A program made the position numbers and the translations under genes. The notes under the pieces were generated by a model. That model worked only from the letters and a program-made list of their open reading frames with translations, searched no databases and had not been told where the DNA came from. A stretch of 64,000 bases of DNA from Companilactobacillus bobalius (GTDB lineage Bacteria; Bacillota; Bacilli; Lactobacillales; Lactobacillaceae), in assembly GCF_009764355.1 (NCBI RefSeq), contig NZ_LNUA01000031.1, forward strand, positions 468,856-532,855, written 5' to 3'. Below, one piece after another: positions 20,082-30,487 of the stretch; the first letter of the stretch is position 1, and the number at the start of each line of letters is the position of its first letter.

Positions 20082-22931
20082 ATGTTAAATGATAAAATTG
20101 TTATTCATGGTGCACGTGCACATAATTTAAAGGACATCGATGTAACTATTCCTCGTGATAAGTTAGTTGTCATGACTGGCTTATCTGGTTCAGGTAAAAG
20201 TTCTTTGGCTTTTGATACACTCTATGCCGAAGGTCAAAGACGTTATGTTGAAAGTTTATCTTCATATGCTCGCCAATTTTTGGGACAAATGGATAAGCCA
20301 GATGTTGATTCGATTGATGGATTAAGTCCTGCTATTTCAATTGATCAAAAAACGACTTCAAAGAATCCTCGTTCAACTGTAGGAACAGTTACAGAAATAA
20401 ATGATTATTTACGTTTATTGTGGGCTCGTGTGGGAACACCGATTTGTCCAAATGATGGTACTAAAATTACCAGTCAATCAGCTCAACAAATGGTTGATGC
20501 TATTTTGAAGTTGGATGATGGTACTAAGTTACAAGTTCTTTCACCAGTTGTTCGTGCTAAGAGAGGTCAACACAAAAAAGCCTTGAATCAAATTAAGAAA
20601 CAAGGTTATGTTCGTATCCGTGTTGATGGTGAAATTCACGACGTCAGTGAAGACATTGAATTGGATAAGAATAAGAAACACAGTATTGACGTTGTGGTTG
20701 ACCGAATTGTTATCAATGACCACATCAAGTCACGTTTGTTCGATTCAGTTGAAGCAGCTTTGAGACTATCTGATGGTTATATGAATGTTGATGTCATTGG
20801 TTCAGATATGATGGTTTTCTCAGAAAAGAATGCTTGTCCTCTTTGTGGATTCACAGTTGGAGAGTTGGAACCACGTTTATTCTCATTCAACGCACCATTT
20901 GGTGCCTGTGAGAATTGTGATGGCTTAGGTATTAAGCTAGAAGTCGACCTTGATTTGGTTATTCCAGATCAGAGTAAAACTTTAGCTGAAGGGGCTATTG
21001 AACCTTGGAATCCAATCAGTTCACAATATTATCCAGAAATGTTAGCCCAGGCTGCTAAAGAATTTAATATTGATATGAATACACCATTTGAGAAATTACC
21101 TCAAAAAGATCAGGATATTATTCTAAATGGTTCTGATGGTAAAACTTTCCACTTTCATTATGAGAATGATTTTGGTGGTGTACGTGACGTTGATGTTCCA
21201 TTTGAAGGAGTTATTCCTAACATCAATCGTCGTTATCATGAAACTAATAGTGATTTTACACGTGAAGTTATGAGAAAATACATGACCGAATTGAAATGTC
21301 CTGTTTGTCATGGTAAACGATTAAATCGTCAGGCTTTGGCTGTTAAAGTTGAGGGTAAGGATATTGCTGAAGTTTCTGATATGTCAATCAAAGATGAACT
21401 TCCATTCTTTAAAGCAGTTAAATTTGGTGAACAAAATACAGTTATTGCAAAACCTATTTTGAAGGAAGTTAAGGATCGTCTTAGTTTCTTGATTAACGTT
21501 GGTTTGGAATATTTGTCATTGTCTCGTTCGGCTGGAACTTTATCTGGTGGTGAAGCTCAAAGAATTCGTTTGGCTACACAAATTGGTTCTAATTTATCTG
21601 GAGTAATGTATATTCTGGATGAACCTTCAATTGGATTGCACCAACGTGATAACGATCGTTTGATCAACTCCTTGAAAAAGATGCGTGATCTTGGAAATAC
21701 TTTGATCGTGGTCGAACACGATGAGGACACAATGCGTGCTGCCGATTATCTAATCGATGTCGGTCCTGGTGCTGGTGAAAATGGTGGACAAATTGTTGCT
21801 GCCGGAACTCCTAGTGAAGTAGAAAAGGATCCTAAATCATTGACTGGTCAATATTTGGCAGGAAAGAAATTCATTCCAGTGCCTTTGGAACGTCGTGCTG
21901 GTAATGGTGAATTTGTTGAAGTCTATGGTGCACAAGAGAATAATTTAAAGAAGTTGAATGTTAAATTCCCATTGGGTAAGTTTATCGTTGTGACTGGTGT
22001 TTCTGGTTCAGGTAAATCTACTTTGGTCAATATGATCTTAAAACGTGCTTTGGCTCAGAAGATGAATCATAATTCTGAGAAACCTGGTAAGTATAAGAAA
22101 ATTACGGGTTACGAGAATTTGGAAAAGATGATTGCTATTGATCAAAGTCCTATTGGACGTACACCAAGAAGTAATCCAGCCACATATACTGGTGTCTTTG
22201 ACGATATCCGTGATTTATTTGCTCAGACAAATGAGGCTAAATTGCGTGGCTACAAGAAGGGAAGATTCTCTTTCAACATTAAGGGTGGCCGCTGCGAAAA
22301 TTGTCGTGGTGATGGAATTATTAAAATTGAAATGAATTTCTTGCCTGATGTTTACGTACCATGCGAAGTTTGTCATGGAACACGTTATAACTCTGAAACT
22401 TTGGAAGTAACTTATAAAGGTAAGAATATTGCTCAAGTACTTGATATGAAGGTCTCTGAAGCTTTGGACTTCTTCAGCAATATTCCAAAGATCAAACGTA
22501 AGTTGCAAACAATTCAAGATGTAGGGTTAGGTTATGTTTCATTAGGACAATCGGCTACCCAATTGTCCGGTGGTGAAGCTCAAAGAATGAAATTGGCTTC
22601 CGAACTCTATAAGAAATCTAACGGTAAGAACTTCTATATCTTAGATGAACCTACAACTGGTTTGCATACTGATGATATCAAGCGTCTTTTAGGTGTTCTG
22701 CAACGCTTAGTTGATGAAGGTAATACTGTCTTGGTTATTGAACATAACTTAGATGTTGTTAAATCAGCCGACTGGTTAATTGATCTTGGACCTGAAGGCG
22801 GTGAAGGTGGAGGTACAATTGTTGGTACCGGAACACCTGAAGAATTGGCTGATGTAAAGGACAGCTATACTGGTCAATATTTGAAACCGATTTTGGAACG
22901 TGATACTAAACGTACTAAAGATGCTAAATAG
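20082..22931 (+). CDS. uvrA: UvrABC excinuclease subunit A
   Basis: UvrA scans DNA for lesions as a dimer and loads UvrB. The 949-residue protein has two ABC ATPase modules: Walker [11 protein letters not shown] (about residue 32) and [10 protein letters not shown] (about 640), with ABC signatures [13 protein letters not shown] and [13 protein letters not shown]. Zinc-binding cysteines appear as CPLCGF...CENCDG and CENCRG...CEVCHG. The start is one base after the uvrB stop, so both are made from one mRNA. Confidence 0.97.
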   Translation: MLNDKIVIHGARAHNLKDIDVTIPRDKLVVMTGLSGSGKSSLAFDTLYAEGQRRYVESLSSYARQFLGQMDKPDVDSIDGLSPAISIDQKTTSKNPRSTVGTVTEINDYLRLLWARVGTPICPNDGTKITSQSAQQMVDAILKLDDGTKLQVLSPVVRAKRGQHKKALNQIKKQGYVRIRVDGEIHDVSEDIELDKNKKHSIDVVVDRIVINDHIKSRLFDSVEAALRLSDGYMNVDVIGSDMMVFSEKNACPLCGFTVGELEPRLFSFNAPFGACENCDGLGIKLEVDLDLVIPDQSKTLAEGAIEPWNPISSQYYPEMLAQAAKEFNIDMNTPFEKLPQKDQDIILNGSDGKTFHFHYENDFGGVRDVDVPFEGVIPNINRRYHETNSDFTREVMRKYMTELKCPVCHGKRLNRQALAVKVEGKDIAEVSDMSIKDELPFFKAVKFGEQNTVIAKPILKEVKDRLSFLINVGLEYLSLSRSAGTLSGGEAQRIRLATQIGSNLSGVMYILDEPSIGLHQRDNDRLINSLKKMRDLGNTLIVVEHDEDTMRAADYLIDVGPGAGENGGQIVAAGTPSEVEKDPKSLTGQYLAGKKFIPVPLERRAGNGEFVEVYGAQENNLKKLNVKFPLGKFIVVTGVSGSGKSTLVNMILKRALAQKMNHNSEKPGKYKKITGYENLEKMIAIDQSPIGRTPRSNPATYTGVFDDIRDLFAQTNEAKLRGYKKGRFSFNIKGGRCENCRGDGIIKIEMNFLPDVYVPCEVCHGTRYNSETLEVTYKGKNIAQVLDMKVSEALDFFSNIPKIKRKLQTIQDVGLGYVSLGQSATQLSGGEAQRMKLASELYKKSNGKNFYILDEPTTGLHTDDIKRLLGVLQRLVDEGNTVLVIEHNLDVVKSADWLIDLGPEGGEGGGTIVGTGTPEELADVKDSYTGQYLKPILERDTKRTKDAK

Positions 22932-22933
22932 AT

Positions 22934-22982
22934 AAAAAGCAGGTATTTACTAGATATTAATTCTAGTAGATACCTGCTTTTT
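22934..22982. terminator. Bidirectional terminator between uvrA and the antiporter gene
   Basis: AAAAAGCAGGTATTTACTAG pairs with CTAGTAGATACCTGCTTTTT, with A residues on one side and T residues on the other, so it can stop transcription from both convergent units. Confidence 0.9.
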
Positions 22983-22984
22983 GG

Positions 22985-25000
22985 TTATTCTTCATTCAGA
23001 GATTGTAAGTAAACCAATTGATCAGTTGAAATTTGTTCGTAAAGCGCTCCACCTAATTCACGACTAATTTCCTTAGTTGAGATTAAATTTTGAATATAAG
23101 TATTCTCTTGTTGAAAGGCTTCAATCAAGAGTTCGTTTTGGTCATTCTCATAATGATCACGGCCAACCAAACGACGATGTCTTTCATCATAAGCCCGACG
23201 GACAATACTAATTTCACGATTGTTGCCATTATCATTCACTAAACTTTGATTAAGATAACTAGTGATTTTAAGATAAGGTTTCTTTTCAACTTCAGCCATT
23301 TTATCCCAAAGCTTGCGATTACGTTTTAGCATTTGTTCACGACTGATATTCTTACGTTGCGATTGCATCTTATGATACATTTTACGACGTTTACGAGCTG
23401 TTTTGTTTAATGATAATTTTTCTACAACATGGAAACGTAAGAAGAGCAGAAGTCTTTGACGAAAACTGTTTTGATATTGTAAAACAGTTCTACGTGCCAC
23501 TCGCATGTATAGGTCAGCACTTTGTTCAGATATCTCACCGTTACTTAACATTTCATCTATAGTTTGTTGCTCTAATTCAAAGCAGTTGTCGAAGATGATT
23601 GTTAATTTGTTTTTATCGATATGTCCGTCAATCGTACGTTGACCATCAAGAATATTTACTACTCGACCAATACTAGTAGAACTGTCGTGATGTGTTTGGA
23701 GGGTGACGATAGCATTATCAACCATCTGTCCTTTAACTTTGGCTAATTCATCTTCAGTATATTTAGAAACTTGAGGAGGTAATAACCTTGGTAGAACTAA
23801 AGTTGGAACTAATAAGCTAGTTAAGATAACAACTGCAGCTACAAAGATAATATCATTACGATATGGGAAAGTTTGTCCATTCAATGTTAATGGTAGCGAG
23901 AAGGCCATAGCTAAGGTAATAGTTCCATGAACACCACTATAAGCCATAACGATACTATTAGCGTGTTTTTCTTTCTTATCCCAGGCTCGAATGGAAGCAA
24001 AGCCCCAATTAGTCCAGAAGTATCTTAAAGCAGTCATAATAATATAAAGCAGAATACCGACTCCTAACAGAATGCCAACTGAACTAGCATCATGTTGATG
24101 CAGATTTTGAATAACACTTGGCAATGACATTCCTAATAAAACAAAGACAATGCCATTTAGAATACTAGAGAAAACATTCCAAGTACTAGTCATAACGATT
24201 TGCAGACGTGAACTAGTTAGACGGAGACGATTCTGTTGAATACCGTGCATTAATCCTGTAACAACCACAGCTAAAATTCCTGATACACCAATGGCTTCAG
24301 CAATTAAATAAACGACAAAGGGTGTCAATAGGGTGAAAGGAACCATGACTGAAGGAGCATCCACATGCATATTAATCAATCTTAGACGAATTGAAACAAT
24401 AATAACTCCTAAAATACCGCCTAAAATAATTCCTCCAAAGAAGACATAGAAAAAGTTACCAATTCCATTAAGCAGAGAAAATTGTCCTGTAACAGCAGCA
24501 CTGATGGCTAAGTTTAAGGCAACGATACCTGAAGCATCATTGAAGAGCGATTCATTTTCCAGAGTACCCATAACCTCGGTTGGTACAAGCATATTATTTG
24601 TAATAGAACCAACAGCAACGGCATCAGTTGGCGTGATAATAGCTCCCAAAGCAAAGGCAAGTGCTAATGGCATACTAGGAATGATCAAGTGGGTCACGAA
24701 ACCAACGATTAAAATAGAAATAATTGCTAGTTCCACTGCCAAAGAAAAAGTGGTACCGACTTGATGTGTTAATCGGGACAAACTAGTGTGTTGTCCGTCA
24801 TTAAACATTAGTGCCGAAATGATAACAAGTAAAAAGATTTCCGGTTCTAATTCGAAATGTTTGTAAAAAGGTAGAAAAGATAATAATAGTCCAGCTGCAA
24901 TTTGGATGAATGCAATCGGAATATTATTTAATTTCCACTGAACAATGTTGGCAAGCACAACGGCTGCAACTAATAGCAGTACTAAGAAAACTGTATCCAT
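22985..25000 (-). CDS. Na+/H+ antiporter, CPA1 (NhaP/YjcE-like) family
   Basis: A 671-residue cation:proton antiporter. The first 400 residues hold about 12 membrane segments with the family motifs GAIITPTDAVAVGSI and ENESLFNDASGIV. A long hydrophilic cytosolic tail of about 270 residues follows, rich in helix formers and charged residues. I chose the start at 25000 (MDTVFLVLLL) because AGAGGGGGA lies just before it; the longer frame to 25045 adds 15 residues with no ribosome binding site. Expected role: sodium and pH homeostasis at the plasma membrane, with the ion specificity not readable from sequence. Confidence 0.88.
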   Translation of the reverse strand: MDTVFLVLLLVAAVVLANIVQWKLNNIPIAFIQIAAGLLLSFLPFYKHFELEPEIFLLVIISALMFNDGQHTSLSRLTHQVGTTFSLAVELAIISILIVGFVTHLIIPSMPLALAFALGAIITPTDAVAVGSITNNMLVPTEVMGTLENESLFNDASGIVALNLAISAAVTGQFSLLNGIGNFFYVFFGGIILGGILGVIIVSIRLRLINMHVDAPSVMVPFTLLTPFVVYLIAEAIGVSGILAVVVTGLMHGIQQNRLRLTSSRLQIVMTSTWNVFSSILNGIVFVLLGMSLPSVIQNLHQHDASSVGILLGVGILLYIIMTALRYFWTNWGFASIRAWDKKEKHANSIVMAYSGVHGTITLAMAFSLPLTLNGQTFPYRNDIIFVAAVVILTSLLVPTLVLPRLLPPQVSKYTEDELAKVKGQMVDNAIVTLQTHHDSSTSIGRVVNILDGQRTIDGHIDKNKLTIIFDNCFELEQQTIDEMLSNGEISEQSADLYMRVARRTVLQYQNSFRQRLLLFLRFHVVEKLSLNKTARKRRKMYHKMQSQRKNISREQMLKRNRKLWDKMAEVEKKPYLKITSYLNQSLVNDNGNNREISIVRRAYDERHRRLVGRDHYENDQNELLIEAFQQENTYIQNLISTKEISRELGGALYEQISTDQLVYLQSLNEE

Positions 25001-25077
25001 AAAATATCCCCCTCTAATTGGTTTAATTTTATCGCAATTTAGCAATAAAAAATATTTTTATCTTTTCTTCTCCAAAA

Positions 25078-25106
25078 CTGACACGCCTGGCTCGTTATGT
25101 TATGCT
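25078..25106 (+). promoter_or_regulatory. Promoter of the rapZ-yvcK-whiA operon
   Basis: CTGACA (25078-25083) and TATGCT (25101-25106) are separated by 17 bases, and a TG one base before the -10 makes it an extended element. It overlaps the upstream ATG 25102, which argues that translation starts at 25129. Confidence 0.75.
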
Positions 25107-25128
25107 TATATGGAATGTGAGGTGCAAA

Positions 25129-26043
25129 ATGGCAAAAGATACGCTGAATTTAGTTATAGTAACCGGAATGAGTGGTGCAGGTAAAACTGTCGCCATGCAA
25201 TCTTTTGAAGATTTAGGTTATTTTTGTATTGATAACATGCCACCTAATCTACTTCCTAAGTTTTGGGAATTAGTTCATGAATCAGGAACTATTAAAAAAG
25301 TAGCTTTAGTTGTCGACATTAGATCACGTGCTTTTTATGATGAGATTTTCTCAATGTTGTCACAAGTTGATGAAGATGAACAAGAAAAACACCAAAAAGT
25401 TGATATGAAGATTCTCTTCTTGAACGCATCAGATGAGGAATTAGTTTCCCGTTATAAAGAAACTCGTAGAAGTCATCCGCTTGCAATGGAAGGTCGTCTA
25501 CTTGATGGTATCGAAAAAGAACGAGAACTTTTGTCAGAAATCAAAGGTCGTGCGTCAGTTGAAATTGATACAACAGATTTAACTCCACGTCAATTACGTG
25601 AAGAGATTTTTGATAACTTTCAAGAGTCGTCTGGAGTACCAACCTTTCATATTGAAGTAATGTCATTTGGTTTTAAATATGGTTTGCCAATTGATGCCGA
25701 TATAGTAATGGATGTCAGGTTTTTAAAGAATCCATTTTACATCAAAGAATTGAAAACACAAACAGGTGTGGATAAACCTGTTTATGATTATGTTATGGAT
25801 GATCCAGAGACAAAGAATTTTTATGATAAGTTTTCAGGATTATTGAAGGATATTATTCCTGGATATGAAAAAGAAGGTAAAACTAGTTTAACGATTGCAA
25901 TTGGCTGTACCGGTGGGCAACATCGATCAGTTGCAATTGCCCAACGTCTAGGTACTGACTTGAAGAAGAAGTACTACGTTGATATAACTCATCGTGACAT
26001 GGAAAAATCTCAGAAGAAGGTAATCGAAGATGGCCGAAAATAG
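25129..26043 (+). CDS. rapZ: RNase adapter/nucleotide-binding protein RapZ (YvcJ)
   Basis: A P-loop protein of 304 residues with Walker A GMSGAGKT near the N-terminus and the C-terminal domain motif [12 protein letters not shown]. In Escherichia coli RapZ targets a small RNA for decay and senses glucosamine 6-phosphate; in Bacillus subtilis YvcJ binds and hydrolyses nucleotides and affects competence. Which role applies here is not shown. ATG 25129 is preferred over 25102 because GAGGTG is well placed and the promoter -10 covers 25102. It overlaps yvcK by 14 bases. Confidence 0.93.
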   Translation: MAKDTLNLVIVTGMSGAGKTVAMQSFEDLGYFCIDNMPPNLLPKFWELVHESGTIKKVALVVDIRSRAFYDEIFSMLSQVDEDEQEKHQKVDMKILFLNASDEELVSRYKETRRSHPLAMEGRLLDGIEKERELLSEIKGRASVEIDTTDLTPRQLREEIFDNFQESSGVPTFHIEVMSFGFKYGLPIDADIVMDVRFLKNPFYIKELKTQTGVDKPVYDYVMDDPETKNFYDKFSGLLKDIIPGYEKEGKTSLTIAIGCTGGQHRSVAIAQRLGTDLKKKYYVDITHRDMEKSQKKVIEDGRK

Positions 26044-27064
26044 GATAGTTCGAGTTGTTAAAGGACGTCGTCCAAAGGTTGTAGTTATAGGTGGGGGAAC
26101 TGGTTTACCAGTTGTATTAAGTAGTTTAAGAAAAATGGATGCTAATATCACTGCGATTGTTACTGTAGCCGATGATGGGGGATCATCTGGTATTATTCGT
26201 GACTATATTAACGTTGTCCCTCCTGGGGATATTCGAAATGTTTTAGCATCACTATCTGATTTGCCTAAGGTTGATATGGATGTTTTCCAATATCGCTTTA
26301 AGAGTAATGATGATTTCTTCTCAGGTCATGCGATCGGTAATTTAATTATCGCTGCTTTGACTGAGATGTCACCTAACATTTTTGACGCTGTTCAAGAACT
26401 ATCTAAAATGATGAAAGTTGATGGTCATGTTTTTCCAGCAAGTAATACTAAATTGACGTTACATGCGGAATTTACAGATGGAACTAAATTAGCTGGTGAA
26501 CATGAGATTACTCACTCAGGAAAACATGTTAAACGTGTTTGGGTCACGGATTCTGATAATCCAAAAGAAGAACCAAAGTCAGTTATTTCAGTTATTGCTT
26601 CAATTATGCAAGCTGATGTGGTTGTTTTGGGCCCTGGTAGTTTATTTACAAGTATTCTACCTAACTTGATGATTAAAGATATCGGTGAAGCTGTTAAACA
26701 AACTTCAGCTGAGGTTGTTTATATTTGTAATATCATGACACAAATTGGTGAAACTGAAGGTTTTACAGATGCTGATCATGTCCGCGTTTTAAATCGCCAT
26801 TTGGGTGGTAATTTTATTGACACGGTACTGGTTAATACAAGAGAAATTCCTGATGGTTATATGGATCATAAGAAGTATGACGAGTATGTCAATCAGGTAG
26901 AAACAGATTTTCAAGGTTTAAGAAAAATGGGATGCAAGGTTGTGCAAGATGATTTCTTGTCGTTGCACGATCAAGGTTCCTTCCATGATGGTGAAAAGGT
27001 TGCTGAGGAAATAATCAATTTAGCCTTACAATCTGGTAATAGAAAAAATGAGGTGAGACGTTAG
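26030..27064 (+). CDS. yvcK: YvcK/CofD-like protein, gluconeogenic growth factor
   Basis: A 344-residue member of the YvcK/CofD-like family with the nucleotide-sugar-binding motif [15 protein letters not shown], the loop VADDGGSSG and [15 protein letters not shown]. In other bacteria YvcK binds UDP-sugars, is needed for growth on gluconeogenic carbon sources and helps to place cell-wall synthesis. Gene order rapZ-yvcK-whiA is conserved throughout Firmicutes. The end overlaps the whiA GTG by one base. Confidence 0.93.
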   Translation: MAENRIVRVVKGRRPKVVVIGGGTGLPVVLSSLRKMDANITAIVTVADDGGSSGIIRDYINVVPPGDIRNVLASLSDLPKVDMDVFQYRFKSNDDFFSGHAIGNLIIAALTEMSPNIFDAVQELSKMMKVDGHVFPASNTKLTLHAEFTDGTKLAGEHEITHSGKHVKRVWVTDSDNPKEEPKSVISVIASIMQADVVVLGPGSLFTSILPNLMIKDIGEAVKQTSAEVVYICNIMTQIGETEGFTDADHVRVLNRHLGGNFIDTVLVNTREIPDGYMDHKKYDEYVNQVETDFQGLRKMGCKVVQDDFLSLHDQGSFHDGEKVAEEIINLALQSGNRKNEVRR

Positions 27065-27999
27065 TGGTTTCATATGCAAGTGAGGTCAAGCAGGAACTCA
27101 CAAAATTAGTCGTCCATCCCGAACATGCTCGAGTAGAATTATCGGCATTGTTGAGAATGAATGGCTCATTAAGTTTACAAAATCATCATTTCGTCTTAAC
27201 CGCACAAACTGAGAACGCCGCTATTGCACGAAGAATTTTTTCTTTGATTAAGCAAAAGTATGGAATTGAATCAGAATTACTTGTGCGAAAAAAGATGAAA
27301 TTAAAGAAAAATAATCAATATCTTGTACGTTTGAAATATGATACTAATCGTGTACTTACGGATTTAGATATTTTGGATGAATCAGGTTTGTCGATTAATA
27401 CCGATGTACCTGAAGAAGTTTTAAACGAAGATCAACGGATGCGCTCATATCTAAGAGGAGCCTTTTTGGCTACTGGAAGTGTGAATAACCCTGAGACTTC
27501 CAGATATCATTTGGAAATTTACTCATTATATGAAACACATAATGAAGGAATTGCTCAAATGATGAATTATTTTCATTTGAATGCTCGGACTACCAAGCGT
27601 CGTAACGGCTATATTGTTTATCTAAAAGAGGCTGAAAAAATTGCTGATTTTCTTCAATTAATTGGGGCAACTAACTCAATGTTGAAGTTTGAAGATATTC
27701 GAATTGTGCGTGATATGAGAAACTCGGTTAATCGTTTGGTTAATTGCGAGAATGCTAATATCAATAAGACCGTGGCAGCGGCTGAACGTCAAATTGATAA
27801 TATTAAACATTTACAGGCAACAGTAGGATTGGATTCCTTACCAGATAAATTACGTGAAATTGCAGTTTTACGTTTAGAAAATCCAGAAGTTTCTTTGAAG
27901 GAACTAGGAGAGATGGTACCAAGTGGTCCTATCTCTAAATCAGGAATCAATCACCGTTTACGTAAGTTAAATGAATTGGCTGAAACAGCCAGAGTATAA
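27064..27999 (+). CDS. whiA: Sporulation/cell-division regulator WhiA
   Basis: WhiA is a DNA-binding protein related to homing endonucleases and, in non-sporulating Firmicutes, influences cell division and chromosome segregation. The 311-residue protein has the N-terminal WhiA domain, the LAGLIDADG-like core containing [14 protein letters not shown], and a C-terminal helix-turn-helix ([11 protein letters not shown]...[10 protein letters not shown]). The catalytic residues of true endonucleases are not expected in this family. The start is GTG 27064, coupled to the yvcK stop. Confidence 0.94.
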   Translation: MVSYASEVKQELTKLVVHPEHARVELSALLRMNGSLSLQNHHFVLTAQTENAAIARRIFSLIKQKYGIESELLVRKKMKLKKNNQYLVRLKYDTNRVLTDLDILDESGLSINTDVPEEVLNEDQRMRSYLRGAFLATGSVNNPETSRYHLEIYSLYETHNEGIAQMMNYFHLNARTTKRRNGYIVYLKEAEKIADFLQLIGATNSMLKFEDIRIVRDMRNSVNRLVNCENANINKTVAAAERQIDNIKHLQATVGLDSLPDKLREIAVLRLENPEVSLKELGEMVPSGPISKSGINHRLRKLNELAETARV

Positions 28000-28050
28000 A
28001 AAATAGTCTTCATATCGACCAATCAAAGTGGTTGATGTGAAGACTATTTT
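28000..28050. terminator. Terminator between whiA and the convergent exporter gene
   Basis: AAAATAGTCTTCA pairs perfectly with TGAAGACTATTTT, with a second inner pairing (TCGACCA/TGGTTGA). A- and T-rich flanks make it usable from both sides. Confidence 0.88.
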
Positions 28051-28070
28051 GCTATGTTAAGAATTTAATT

Positions 28071-29465
28071 TTATGCGTTATTCTTTTTATGATTTTTAAT
28101 CAATAAAGCAAAGATAAAACCGATAACCGCCATGCCGAAGAAGAAGGCAAAGACATGTTGAAAGCCAATTAGTCCGTTATTGGCGGGTAAATGATGTTTT
28201 TGATTAGTTGAAACTAGAATCAAAGTGGCAAGACTGACACCTAATGAACCGAGTAATTGTCTAACAGTCGTTATAATTGCTGTTCCATGAGGAATTAACT
28301 CTTCTGATAGAGAGTTACCACCTAAAGTTGTGGCAGGCATCATAACGAAGGCATTACCACCTTCAATTAAGATAGCGATTAGAATCATTGGCAGAATACC
28401 TAATTTAGTATGGAGAATGAAGAGTAGGAACCAGCCAATAACAATCATCGACATTCCTGAAATTAAGGTGGCTTTGAATCCAATCTTATCGGCTAACTTA
28501 CCAGTAAGAGGATTCAAAATACTTAGAACAATAGCTGGTGGTACTAACGCTAAACCAGACATTAGAACTGAAACATATAAAATATTTTGATAATAAAGTG
28601 GATAGATGATTGTTACAACAATTAAGGAAATATATGAGAAACCGGTCAATAAGACAGCCAAGTCAAAGTTGAAGTTCTTCATAACTTTTAAATCTAGTAG
28701 AGGCTTATCTTTAGTTAATTGACGATGTATGAAGAGAACGGTCAAAATAATACTGATAACTAAGAGAATAATTAAGTTAGTTGAGAAGCTTCTAGTACTA
28801 CCAGCCTGATTAACAACATAAAGTAACCCGATAATACCAAGTAGATAAATTGTTGAAATAAGGTCAAGACTAGCTTTGTGACGAGGCATAACATCTTTGA
28901 TATTGAAGAGAGCACTGATAAAGATAATAATCATGATCAATAAGAAGATGACGAAAAGTCCTTGCCATTGTAAAAAGTTTAGGACAATACCGGAAATAAT
29001 AGGACCTGAAGCTAAAGCAGAACCCATGACCAAACCAGCGTATCCCATTGTGGCGCCACGTTTACTCTCAGGCGTGATGGTCAGTAGGACGGACTGGAAC
29101 GATGGGAACAAAACACCTACACCAATTGCTTCTAGAGCTCTTCCCAGCATAGCCATTGGAAAGTTTGGTGCCACGATGATAATTAAGGTACCAATTGCAA
29201 AAATACCAACAACGCTAAGAAAGATTTTTTTAAACGAAAAATTGTTTAATAACCATGGACTGATCGGCATCATGATACACATGATTAACATAAACCCCGT
29301 TGTTAACCATTGAATCGTTGGTGCTGTTACGCCAAAGAATTTCATTAATGTCGGATAAGCCGTTGAAAGTGAAGACTGACTGATCGACATCGTAAAGGTC
29401 CCGGATAACAAAGTTATGATGAATAACTTCCGAGCCAGGCTATTTTGGATTTCGCCCTTATTCAT
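28071..29465 (-). CDS. MFS drug:H+ antiporter, DHA2 (14 TM) family
   Basis: A 464-residue multidrug exporter-like protein with about 14 hydrophobic segments. The N-terminal half has the DHA2 pattern WLTTGFMLIMCIMMPISPWL and a motif-C-like stretch GSALASGPIISGIVLNFLQWQG. AAAGGGG precedes the ATG on the minus strand. Relatives include LmrB and EmrB. It lies between whiA and clpP, convergent with the whiA operon. The substrate cannot be told from the sequence. Confidence 0.88.
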   Translation of the reverse strand: MNKGEIQNSLARKLFIITLLSGTFTMSISQSSLSTAYPTLMKFFGVTAPTIQWLTTGFMLIMCIMMPISPWLLNNFSFKKIFLSVVGIFAIGTLIIIVAPNFPMAMLGRALEAIGVGVLFPSFQSVLLTITPESKRGATMGYAGLVMGSALASGPIISGIVLNFLQWQGLFVIFLLIMIIIFISALFNIKDVMPRHKASLDLISTIYLLGIIGLLYVVNQAGSTRSFSTNLIILLVISIILTVLFIHRQLTKDKPLLDLKVMKNFNFDLAVLLTGFSYISLIVVTIIYPLYYQNILYVSVLMSGLALVPPAIVLSILNPLTGKLADKIGFKATLISGMSMIVIGWFLLFILHTKLGILPMILIAILIEGGNAFVMMPATTLGGNSLSEELIPHGTAIITTVRQLLGSLGVSLATLILVSTNQKHHLPANNGLIGFQHVFAFFFGMAVIGFIFALLIKNHKKNNA

Positions 29466-29566
29466 AAAAAAGACCCCTTTTGTTTAATCTAAGAACAATT
29501 TAAGGATAGACTAAAATAAAAGGGGTGTCCAATGGAATGCCTGATGTAGAGCGCTTTCAGAGAGAT

Positions 29567-29596
29567 AAAAAAAGACCAGGACGTTTTGTCCTGATC
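29567..29596 (-). terminator. Terminator of the clpP transcript
   Basis: On the minus strand GATCAGGAC pairs with GTCCTGGTC (one wobble) around AAAAC and is followed by seven T residues. It lies about 200 bases after the clpP stop, with the repeat element in between, so the mRNA has an unusually long 3' untranslated region. Confidence 0.85.
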
Positions 29597-29628
29597 TAAA
29601 TAATTGTTGTTCTATGCTGAATGGTAGA

Positions 29629-29800
29629 AACGAGCTACGCTAGGCAAATGCTTAGGCTTACTCCGCTCTCTAATTAAAACGAGCTACACAAACCAGATTC
29701 CTGTGCTTTGCCTGACTTCACAAACCGCCTGCTTCGCAGTCAATTCGCAAAGTCCTGCAAATGCTCAGAATCTAAACGGGTTTGTTCCGCTCTCTAATTA
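29629..29800 (-). repeat. Two tandem hairpin-forming repeat copies in the clpP 3' untranslated region
   Basis: Both copies, read on the minus strand, start TAATTAGAGAGCGGA and end GTAGCTCGTTT. The long copy (29677-29800) folds back on itself almost along its full length, with an apical CTGC-GAA-GCAG loop at 29729-29739. The short copy (29629-29676) keeps only the ends and a short middle. The TAA at the start of the long copy is the clpP stop codon. This accounts for the 332-base gap between clpP and the exporter gene, together with the terminator at 29567. Whether further copies exist elsewhere in the genome cannot be seen here. Confidence 0.7.
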
Positions 29801-30385
29801 CTTATCAGCTTTATTTGTCATGATTTCGTCAATCAAACCATAATCTTTAGCTTCTTGGGCTGTCATGTAGTTATCACGATCAGTATCCTTTTGAAGTTTT
29901 TCAAATGTTTGACCTGAGTTATCAGCCAAAATGTGATTCAATCTCTTTCTTGTCTTCAAGATCTCTTGAGCAGCAATTTCAATTTCTGTTTGTTGACCTT
30001 GAGCTCCACCTAATGGTTGGTGAATAAGAACGGTTGAATTTGGAAGAGCAAATCTCTTGCCCTTAGTACCTGCTGACAATAGGACACTGGCCATTGATGC
30101 AGCCATACCTGTAGCAATTGTCTGAATATCAGACTTAACGAAATTCATTGTATCCATGATAGCTAATCCGTCGGTAACTGAACCACCGGGTGAGTTGATA
30201 TACATGGAAATATCCTTATCTGAATCTTGAGCATCGAGGAATAGTAATTCGGCGATAACTGTATTAGCCATTTGGCTGTTAACTTCACCAGATAACATAA
30301 TGATTCTATCTTTTAATAATCTTGAGTAAATATCGTAGGCACGTTCGCCACGAGAACTTTGTTCAACAACTGTAGGAACTAACAT
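29798..30385 (-). CDS. clpP: ATP-dependent Clp protease proteolytic subunit
   Basis: ClpP forms the 14-subunit proteolytic barrel that degrades proteins unfolded by ClpX, ClpC or ClpE. The 195-residue protein has the catalytic serine in [12 protein letters not shown] (about residue 98), histidine in [11 protein letters not shown] (about 123) and aspartate in [12 protein letters not shown] (about 172). AGGAGG sits before the ATG on the minus strand. The promoter carries a CIRCE operator, so heat-shock control by HrcA is expected. Confidence 0.97.
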   Translation of the reverse strand: MLVPTVVEQSSRGERAYDIYSRLLKDRIIMLSGEVNSQMANTVIAELLFLDAQDSDKDISMYINSPGGSVTDGLAIMDTMNFVKSDIQTIATGMAASMASVLLSAGTKGKRFALPNSTVLIHQPLGGAQGQQTEIEIAAQEILKTRKRLNHILADNSGQTFEKLQKDTDRDNYMTAQEAKDYGLIDEIMTNKADK

Positions 30386-30406
30386 TAAAATGCCTCCTGT
30401 TTTTAA

Positions 30407-30460
30407 TTAGCACTCTTAATAGCACAGTGCTAATTTAGCATACTATTAATATTGGGTCAA
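30407..30460 (-). promoter_or_regulatory. clpP promoter with CIRCE (HrcA) operator
   Basis: TTAGCACTC-N9-CAGTGCTAA at 30407-30433 matches the CIRCE inverted repeat TTAGCACTC-N9-GAGTGCTAA with one mismatch. Just upstream on the minus strand is a promoter: TTGACC (30455-30460), a 17-base spacer, and TAAATT (30432-30437) preceded by TGC as an extended -10. The operator begins inside the -10 and covers the start of transcription, fitting HrcA repression. Confidence 0.85.
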
Positions 30461-30487
30461 CAAACAAAGCTTAAGAAATAAAAATAA

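Noticed and set aside
28897..29313. 138-codon plus-strand frame opposite the DHA2 exporter
   Set aside because: The exporter frame explains the region with typical membrane segments and a good ribosome binding site; the opposite frame has neither.
30434..30475. Possible CtsR operator upstream of clpP (GGTCAACAAACAAAG)
   Set aside because: Only one heptad resembles the GGTCAAA unit and the second is missing; these bases are better explained as the -35 element.
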